Of a stretch of 64,000 nucleotides of DNA, positions 56,517-64,000 are shown one piece after another (the stretch's first letter is position 1; every line of letters begins with the position of its first letter). The stretch comes from Tanypteryx hageni (Eukaryota > Arthropoda > Insecta > Odonata > Petaluridae), in contig CM054116.1 in NCBI GenBank assembly GCA_028673005.1, positions 70,259,315 through 70,323,314 on the forward strand. The letters are read 5' to 3'. The position numbers were made by a program, and so were the translations under genes. Below the pieces are notes generated by a model. That model saw nothing but the letters and a program-made list of their open reading frames with translations. It was not told the DNA's origin and made no database searches.

Positions 56517-57933
56517 CTAATTTATGCTGATTCAAATTGCTATTCAAATAGTGTGTCATTCAAATAAACTTGCCTCAGACGGACATTCGATAAATTGTGC
56601 ATCGATTATTTACAAATATTCGCGTGAAACATTTGACAAGAAAATGCATTTGAGTTTGAGTCACGCTGCACAAAATAAGTTATTCCGCGAGTCGCATAAA
56701 TGCACCACGAGGCCCTCACGCAGCCCTCGAGATTGAGATCCCTTCTCTATAACATTCGAGCGTAAGAACTCGCGCACGGACATCGCACGAAGAAGAGAAA
56801 AACCCATGCTGGTTCTTGCAAGCCACACCAACAAAACACCAGGAGGGTCAGACACGCGCGGGGGGTTAACGTCCCTTCCGATTGGCGGAGTCGAGCAATT
56901 GGGCATCTTCTTCGTGACTAAGGAACGGGACAAGGAAGCGAGTTGATCATTCTCCTCCGCCACACTCGCGAATAGAAAACGTGGCTCCCAGATCCATTGC
57001 AGAACGTTCCCGACTCTAATTCGGTATAACGAACAAAGAAACCGATTACGCAGCATGACATGGCTATTAGTAGATACGTATACCGTACTGTCCACGATGC
57101 CACGCTGCCGGTGGTGAGTACTCACTCAATAGGCTCCGTAATAACTAAATATCCGTTAATTTTCTAATGCAACCATGGCCGTGAATAGTATTTATGTTCG
57201 AAAATAGCGGTGACGTTCGCGAGTAACGTATGCGATACGTTCAACTACAGGCGATACTTGATGACGTAGCGAAATTAACTGCTTACTTATGTACGAATTA
57301 TGAGGTTCGGCGAGTGAATCGGTGGAGTATAACGTGTGGCCTTCTAAGCATCCGTGAATGATGACGGGGAGCCAAAGAAACCTACAGTTAAATGAAGAAA
57401 CATTTAACGCATGCGTCGCTATAAAAACTGTACCTTTGGCCGCTATCGCACACCTAATATCGATATTTATTTTTTTAATCGCCAAGCCCGATAAAGGGCG
57501 ACAAAGGAAACAGCTGCTTCTATTCAAAGTTCACGAAACTGAAGAATAGTGCATGGGTAAAAACTTCCGCGGTAGCCGAGTAAAAAAATAAATCCGGCGG
57601 TTACGTCCTTGAGTAATTAAGGGGCCTGTAACCGCGCTCACATCCGCCTCTTCCTATTCAAAAGCAACCGGTTTTCGCATCGAGTGAAAGTAGCTTCAAA
57701 AGCGCGGAAAGACGGGATAAGACTCTTGATATTTTTTCCACAACGCTCGTCCGAAGGAGGTCTCTCCATGCATTGCACCTCTCTCACTCTCTCTCCGAGG
57801 GAAGACATCCATCGATTCCCATTAAAGAAGCCGAAGGCACGACCCGGAGAACGCGTGTGAAGAGACTTCAACGAGCGCCCGATAAACTAGCTGCAGCTAG
57901 GTAAAGGGGGAGGAGTAACGACAGTGATTAGAG
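56517..57933. other. Unannotated interval
   Basis: CpG-containing DNA with no recognised gene; the 154- and 111-codon minus-strand frames (56661-57125 and 57192-57527) contain no known motif. Confidence 0.35.
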
Positions 57934-58542
57934 CAGCGCTTTCCAAACTGGGTGCCGTAGTTGATTCTTACAGGCGTAACAGAAAATAAATCAACGACTT
58001 TGAAATGTTGACAGGTCATTAGAGCGATAATATTTCCTCTATTGAATTGCTAACGGTGTAGTACATCGGTCGGCAAACTACGGCCCGCGAGCCACATGCG
58101 GACCCCGAGAGCGCTTTGTGCGGCCCGCGAAGCTCTGATAAAAAAATATCTGTGAATTTAACAGAAAGCTTCGTATTTTTTCGGTAAAATGACGATTTCT
58201 AAACCTTTGGCTAAGTTTTGACGCTGATGAATTATTCAGACTTGATTTTCGCTAATACTGGACCACAGCATCTCTAGGTAACTTCTGATGTAAACACTCA
58301 TCCGGCCTGCCTTTTTTTATGGTGACTTTCGACGCGGCCCTCGGAGGTATCCGCAATTACGAATGTGACCCGCCACGCAGAAAAGGTTGCCGACCTCTGG
58401 TGTAGTACCAACAAAAGGATGCGTCCAAGCATCGTGATACCTGAACGTATAAATACAAAACGTTGTTCCAAGGTGGGGGTGCCGCGAAATTCTGTTTATC
58501 TTCGAAAAGGTGGCGCGCCTACAAAACATTTGGTAAACACTT
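57934..58542. mobile_element. hAT MITE interrupted by a second hAT MITE (outer element)
   Basis: The left end CAGCGCTTTCCAAACTGGG and the right end in reverse complement AAGTGTTTACCAAATG align without gaps. GATTAGAG (57926-57933) and GATCAGAG (58543-58550) match at 7 of 8. Without the inner insert and its duplication the element is about 265 bp. GGTGCCG-type strings lie inside each end. No coding capacity. Confidence 0.78.
58064..58399. mobile_element. Inner hAT MITE, 336 bp, perfect target duplication
   Basis: The left end CATCGGTCGGCAAACTACGG and the right end in reverse complement CAGAGGTCGGCAACCTTTTC are hAT-type. GTGTAGTA flanks both sides exactly (58056-58063 and 58400-58407). CGGCCCGCGAGCC and CGGCCCGCGAAGC repeat in the left subterminal region. 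It lies wholly inside the outer element and so is younger. Confidence 0.9.
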
Positions 58543-58550
58543 GATCAGAG

Positions 58551-60472
58551 TAGGAGCCGCGTTCAAACAGTGCGGCCCTCTCGTTACTTTGATTCTACCA
58601 AGAGGGTGGAAGAAGCACGGATGAGATAATGAAATGTCCAGATACGAAACCATATAATCTTTTTTGTAATTAGGTGGCGTGGTAATTTATTATTAATTAA
58701 AATAAAAAATATTTTCGGTCGTGTGGTTGTAAATTTACACAAAACGCTAAGGCTCATAATTATAATATGCGGTCCGGCGTGCCCATTTAAATTACCACAT
58801 TTGGTCTGCTATCTATTTAGAAGTTATCCGTTTGTTCTCCACGCATTTTGAGTATGAGATCCCCAGATAGGAGTTAACGGATATGGAATACGTTACGGAC
58901 ATATGCCTAAGAAAACGTATAAAAACAAATGAAACGTATGGGAAGGGAAAAAGACCCAGCGACCAAAGCAAAGGCGTAAAACTTACGACCCGCGGGAACG
59001 TATTTATACAGCGATGCGTAAAAACTAATACAAAAATTGTATTATTTTTAATTAATACGATGGATGTAAAAATCACGTCCGGTGAAGTTTTGACGCAAAA
59101 ACAATCGCTCCGAGTTGATTTTTAAGCGTTGAGGATCCCTTAATTAATCTCCGATGTAAACTATTATCTTGCCAAGGCATCAGCAAATACGTACGTGGCC
59201 CTCGTCCTGAAAAGGCTGCACATCCCTTGTCTATCGTTTCTCGGCCGGACCGATTCTGCACCTCTGGCGCTCCGTGAAAATTTTAAAAACATTAAATATA
59301 TACTGTGGAAGATACGGGTTGAAAAGCTTATCCGCTTCGCCACGTGCGAATAGCGTGACCCGGAGGGGAGGTTCGGCGCTCTTCGACATCGATATCGCTT
59401 TCCATCGGTCCCCAAATCCGTAAAAAAAGGTCGAGAACCATTGGGAAAGCGTACGGCACGGTCGACTTCGCAAAAAATAACAGGCGGACTCGCGAAAATA
59501 ATAAACGGCGATTGGCGCGCCGTCCGAAATTAGCGATCGCGGATGAAGCGAGACGCGAGCGTAGCGGAGGAGGAATGTGTCACCATCCCGCAATGCTTCG
59601 AGCCACTCGAGGAAGTTGCCGAGTACGAGTCCGACACCGTTAAAAATACCGCAATAACATCCTTTGCGAATAACTACTGGTTAAATACGAAGTGAAGCGT
59701 TGCATCCCCAGAGCCACGAGAGGCCATGTACCGCAATCTGCATTAATGAACAACTAAGCTCTCCAATTTCCTTTATGGCTCGGATGCGGTCGAGGACGGG
59801 TAATTGGCGATGTTCCCACGAGGGAAAGCCCACGTTTGAAATTAATAGAGACTCTTTTTAATCCGCCATCCACTCGTGCACCCCGTCTTCGAAGCCGCGC
59901 CGCGGCCGCCTTGCAGACATTTTAAGAGACGATTTGCATAAAAGTTAAAAAAAAGAAAGCCCAGGAGACTTTATTTTATGCCAAAATGATCAGGATGCAG
60001 CGCGAGATAGAAATTATTTTCTCCGTCCTGTAAAATAAAAAAGCGAACGGGAAAACACGTTCGGGTGATAATAAAACCTATAATAAATAGAGAGCCGTAA
60101 ATTATTGAAAAGATGTGTTTGCGCGCTCGGTGGCGAGAGACGGCCGGTAAACAATGAGAAGATATTTTATTCCGCGCACAGAATGGAACTCCATTCAGCT
60201 GGCAAAGTATCAAGATAACCAAACACGTTTGTCAACGATAGAGAGAGCGCGCAAGAAAGAAAATGATAGAAAAAACCGCAGCTGCAGCTACGGCAAAGAA
60301 ACGGTGCTACAGAACGGAGAATGCTCGAGTGGGACGAGTGAAGAATATACGACGCTAGCTAGGAAACGACAAAAAAAACCCTTAACAATATTAACGTCTG
60401 ACTAGTTCACTTATTCTAAGCCAACATAGCCTGTATTGGCACAAAGGAAAAGAATCTTTCTCGATAGAAATA
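58551..60472. other. Unannotated interval
   Basis: CpG-rich in parts (59180-59640, 59870-60340) with no gene recognised; frames up to 120 codons on the minus strand show no domain. Confidence 0.4.
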
Positions 60473-61285
60473 CAGTGCACCCCGGTTATAACGCGGCTCG
60501 TTATTGCGCGCTATCGGATATAACGCGGGTGTTATCCAAGCTCTCCACAAAAGTTTTTGTCCGCCAGATGGGTCGTACTTCTTATTTTAACCCTTATGTG
60601 GATTCGTGATTTTACCAACATAGTCGCATTCCTGGGGCCGCGGCGCTAGTACGTAAACTATATTATTATTTAAATAAATATATTTATGCAACGGTTTATA
60701 AGTAGATTGTTCAATTAATGTGTATTATTATGCAGGATTCAATAAATACACGAAAGATAAATGTTTACTATTTATTTTTACCTTTATCGTACGAATTTAA
60801 ATGCTCCCCCCCGGATTTATTTGGGAAATTTAAATCCAAAATTTTTATTTTTGCGTGAATTGCCATAACTCAGTAACTATTAATGATAAAACCTTCAACT
60901 AAAAAACATTTTATAGGAACAATATTGATAAGTTACATAGTTGTAGTTACTAGGTCGATAAATACGCAGAAAACTTGATAAATATGCAGAAAGCTCGATA
61001 AATACGTAGAAAGCTCGATAAATATGTAGAAAGCTCGAAAAATACGTAGAAAGCTCAATAAATGCGAAGAAATACGGTCAAAAGGCTATAAATATTCTGT
61101 AAACTTCAATTATAAATAAAGCTGTTGTAGTTTGTTTTCTTCTCTTTCCTTCTAATGCTTTACATTAACATAAGTGCATGCAAGTAAAACTAATTTCTAA
61201 GTTGGGTTATCTCGATATAACGCGGGCTCCGCTCAAACGCGGAGTAACTTTTCCCCGATACCCGCGCTATATCGAGGATGCACTG
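60473..61285. mobile_element. 813-bp TA-flanked MITE (Tc1/mariner, Tigger-like)
   Basis: The left end CAGTGCACCCCGGTTATAAC and the right end in reverse complement CAGTGCATCCTCGATATAGC are inverted copies, and further in both sides carry repeated GATATAACGCGGG motifs. TA flanks both ends (60471-60472 and 61286-61287). Interior AT-rich, no transposase. It encloses the 20-bp minisatellite. Confidence 0.88.
60955..61074 (+). repeat. 20-bp minisatellite inside the MITE
   Basis: About six copies of TAAATACGTAGAAAGCTCGA with an exact 20-bp period and a few substitutions per copy (C/T alternation at the ACG/ATG position). Confidence 0.93.
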
Positions 61286-61287
61286 TA

Positions 61288-61840
61288 CGTGCGTATATAT
61301 TTTACGCCCAAGAACATTTGTCTGTAACCGAAGCTCGTGCGTTTGTGCGTTCGTAGAGGTGTGGTTAGTGTGTCTAGCTCCGCATGCTAGGGTCAAGGAC
61401 ATGGTCCTGCGTAATAGTCTTTGATATCATTGTCACTGCATTTATCACGCATCGCGTGTAATTGGGAATTGGAGAAACATGTTTGTGCTAAATAAATTAT
61501 TATTTTTATCAAATTGACTTTCATCTACGTAAGCGCTTGTAATTTCAATTACTCGGTTGAAAGCGCAACGGAGGCGTCCTGTTACCCTTTCTATATTTAC
61601 GCATTCATTCCCGCAGCAAGCAGCAACCTTTCGGCATTTACAAATACGTCGGTATAAAAATAAAAGACAGGACGATCTCCTGCGCACACGCGGACATCCT
61701 GGCAATAAATTATGTCGGTTTTAATTTTTTACGACTTGATTATCAATTATTAGCATCGTAGTGCCATTAAAAATCATATTATATAGATATATACACATAG
61801 TCCTTATTAGATGCAAGCCATTTTAAGTTGATTTCTGGAG
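61288..61840. other. Unannotated interval
   Basis: No feature recognised. Confidence 0.45.
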
Positions 61841-61844
61841 GGTT

Positions 61845-62120
61845 ATGGTGGTGGAGTCGTTAGAGAGTTGGCCTTCTACGCAGCGGTCCCGGGTTAAAAT
61901 CCGGCGGAGGTCGGATTTCCAACCTGCGATCGTCCCGTCCCCTACTTATGGGGTTTGTAAAGACCGCGCAAGGGAAGTTAAGTAGTCGGCCCCCTTGGTG
62001 CTCTTCGTAAAGAGTAGACTGATGCCGGCACCTGGTTTCCCTTGCGTGCGTGTGTGTGGAAGAAGTTATGACTATAATAGTCCAAAGGGCTGATTAACCA
62101 GAAAAACAAACAAACAAGAT
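61845..62120 (+). mobile_element. tRNA-derived SINE, near full length
   Basis: Head: GGTGGTGGAGTCGTTAGAG (A-box region, 61847-61865) and GGGTTAAAATCCGG (B box, 61891-61904). Body: CCCCCTTGGTGCTC, TTCGTAAAGAGTAGACTGAT and GCCGGCACC (61990-62031), with CTCTT/AAGAG and GGTGC/GCACC able to pair. Tail: AAAAACAAACAAACAAG. The body block recurs in a truncated copy at 22.1 kb. No target duplication could be fixed. Confidence 0.85.
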
Positions 62121-64000
62121 CTGTTCTAAAGTTACGTCGATCAAAGCTCGCGCGTGAACCAGCCTAGGAAATGGAGGAAAATCAAAACGGAAGAATTTAT
62201 CACTTAACTATCACTTTATCACTTACCACCTCTCCGGGATCCGGGTCAATAGTGAAATTCTCCGGGTCAACGCGAAAATTGCCGAAATTTGCATTATGTA
62301 TTGTGATTAATTTTTTAATTCGTTGTAATGAGTAAAGATTTCATCCGCGAACGACAAGCCTCATGCAGTTAACCCGGGAGCAAGCAGGGATGAAAGAAAT
62401 AGGATGAGAGTAGAACTAACAAGAGCGGACATTTCTACTAAACTAAATTTTAGCATGACCAGCGAGGAGTTTCTTAATTTTCTATAGAAATTCGAGCAAA
62501 ATGAACAATTAAAATGTTCTTAAGCAACAAAAATACAATTTTAAAGAAACATAAATGATACAAATAAGAAAATGCCTTTTTATCATCTACTGTTCACATT
62601 TGTATCAAACTACTTAGCTATTGTAAATTGAACATTTACAAACAAAATATTTTTCTTTTTCATCTATGAAAATCTCCGGGTGGATTTGAGGTGGAAAACC
62701 TCCTTACATCACTTGATGACTAGATCCAGTATGTTTGTACAGGTGCTTTAAATTTATCCATAAGAATACCCAATTCGATTAACGAAACAAGAATTACTTC
62801 GAAAGGCAAGATGAAACGGAACATCAACCGCCTGAGAGAAGAGCAAATTACGATGGAGCCAAACAAAAGAACGCCAGAATATTTCGCATTTTGCAAACTT
62901 CCTCATTCGGAATCGATTTCGAATTTCAGATTCGTTCTCGGCACGAATCGCAGATTCCAACCACCACTCTCTGCCGAAAGCCTTCGCTTCACCTTCCAAA
63001 CTTCCGTCCCTCCACACGACCATTCAGGCAGGTATACCTGAGCCCCCGACGACCGAAAAACAAACACGCAAAAAATAAAAAATAAATTAAAACCCCGATC
63101 GGGACAATAAAACAACCGCAACAAAAGGAAAGTATGTACCTATATATGGAATACATTTATACGGCCTAGCGTCTGTACCCTATGGTGACCAACCGTCCCA
63201 AATTTAGAGGGAAGGTCCATCCTTTTCATCACTCGTCCTGCATTGTTAAATGTCCTAACTTTTGCACCAATTTTCGAAAAATCATGATTAACACCCCTAA
63301 TTAACATTTAAACCGCTCCGGAACACCCTCACTGGTCACACCAAGCTATCTGATAACTATTACATCCGTCTCTCTAAGGTTAATCCATCAACAAATGTCC
63401 CTCCTTAGCTCCCTGAGTAGTTGTCCACCTTACCGTCCACGCATGTGCGGACACTTCTTCCTCACAAAATGACCGTAAACGAAAAAAACGAGCCCCCTAA
63501 AGACAGAGAAAAAATAAAGAAGGCGTCCTCTCATTCCTTTACGTTCCCGTATAGTCTTTCCCGACGTCTTCTCCTCCGAGGACCCCGACGTCAGCGGGCC
63601 AGAAAGGAGAAGAGGGTACGCGAGGGGAAGAAAGAGAGAGAGACAGGAAAGGAGGAAGAAGGCGTGCCATTCTCCCGCCCATTATTCACGAGATTCGATC
63701 CGGCGTATGCCCACGCCCAGACCGTGATCGAGACGCTGCCGCGTGGTTTGCAGTAGTATATCAATGGAATGGGGGGAAGAGGCTTGCGAGGGAGGGAGAC
63801 GGAGAAGGTTCTGGGCAGACTGGAGGCTTTGGGAAAGTGGCGAGGTGGGGGGAAAGAATGAGGGAACACCGGCTCACCCCTTGTCTTTCCCGCCCGCCGG
63901 CCAGCCAGCTCTCCCCTCTGTTCCCTTAACCCTCCCCCTTTGCTCGCCTCCCCCGCTCTCCCTCTTCTTGCGGAGAGAGAGGGCGGTATCGCGCGTGCCG
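62121..64000. other. Unannotated interval
   Basis: At about 63180-63345 TATGGTGACCAACCGTCCC and, inverted, GTGTGACCAGTGAGG look like termini of a decayed hAT element, without a matching flank duplication. The far right is CpG- and GC-rich (63560-64000) and could lie near a promoter, but no transcript feature is visible. Confidence 0.35.

Noticed and set aside
1..64000. CRISPR array or prokaryotic defence system
   Set aside because: Tandem arrays here are contiguous without unique spacers, and no cas-like or other prokaryotic genes occur.

Overview
The window looks like non-genic nuclear DNA of an animal, most likely an arthropod. It is AT-rich with scattered CpG-rich patches. It is packed with small DNA transposons, tRNA-derived SINE heads and purine-only satellites, and has one decayed non-LTR retrotransposon. 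No bacterial operons, ribosome binding sites or phage genes are present. I found no convincing host protein-coding gene, rRNA gene or functional tRNA gene. The longest open frames (hundreds of codons at about 3.2-4.9, 9, 16 and 53-54 kb) are translations of GA/CT satellites, not genes. The species cannot be named from this sequence.

Layout. 0-9.9 kb: unannotated AT-rich DNA interrupted by three polypurine satellites (3.2-4.85, 7.3-7.75, 9.05-9.9 kb). 9.9-17 kb: retroelement 3' tails joined to satellites, a 191-bp TA-flanked MITE, a 17-bp-unit minisatellite and a perfect 18-bp-arm hairpin. 17-20 kb: a probable hAT element, a 220-bp MITE and a 5'-truncated CR1/L2-like LINE. 20.4-21.3 kb: another satellite. 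22-30 kb: a SINE fragment, a SINE ending in a structured LINE-like tail, a hAT MITE with a perfect target duplication, and two sister hAT deletion derivatives that still encode the last residues of a transposase. 34-36 kb: pyrimidine satellites around a long retroelement tail. 36-42 kb: hammerhead-like motifs and a 2.4-kb non-autonomous hAT. 43.6-44.2 kb: an 18-bp-unit satellite. 45-50 kb: three copies of an unclassified repeat and a 547-bp inverted repeat. 52-54 kb: a small hAT MITE and a satellite. 56-63 kb: a SINE head, a hAT nested inside another hAT, an 813-bp TA-flanked MITE with an internal 20-bp minisatellite, and a tRNA-derived SINE.

Nothing forms a pathway. The connections are between parasites. 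(1) Retroelement 3' ends share a stem with a 4-nt loop, then an A-rich stretch and a short tandem tail. The stem bases differ between copies but stay paired. The LINE at 18.4-19.6 kb has a similar 3' end and may be related to the machinery that moved them. (2) In five of six tail copies a pyrimidine satellite (sense strand) follows directly downstream of the tail, so satellites and retroelement tails are probably linked in origin. (3) A degenerate repeat family carries the conserved boxes of hammerhead ribozymes, as known for animal Penelope-like elements and retrozymes. (4) hAT-type cut-and-paste elements are the most abundant class, several with clear 8-bp target duplications.
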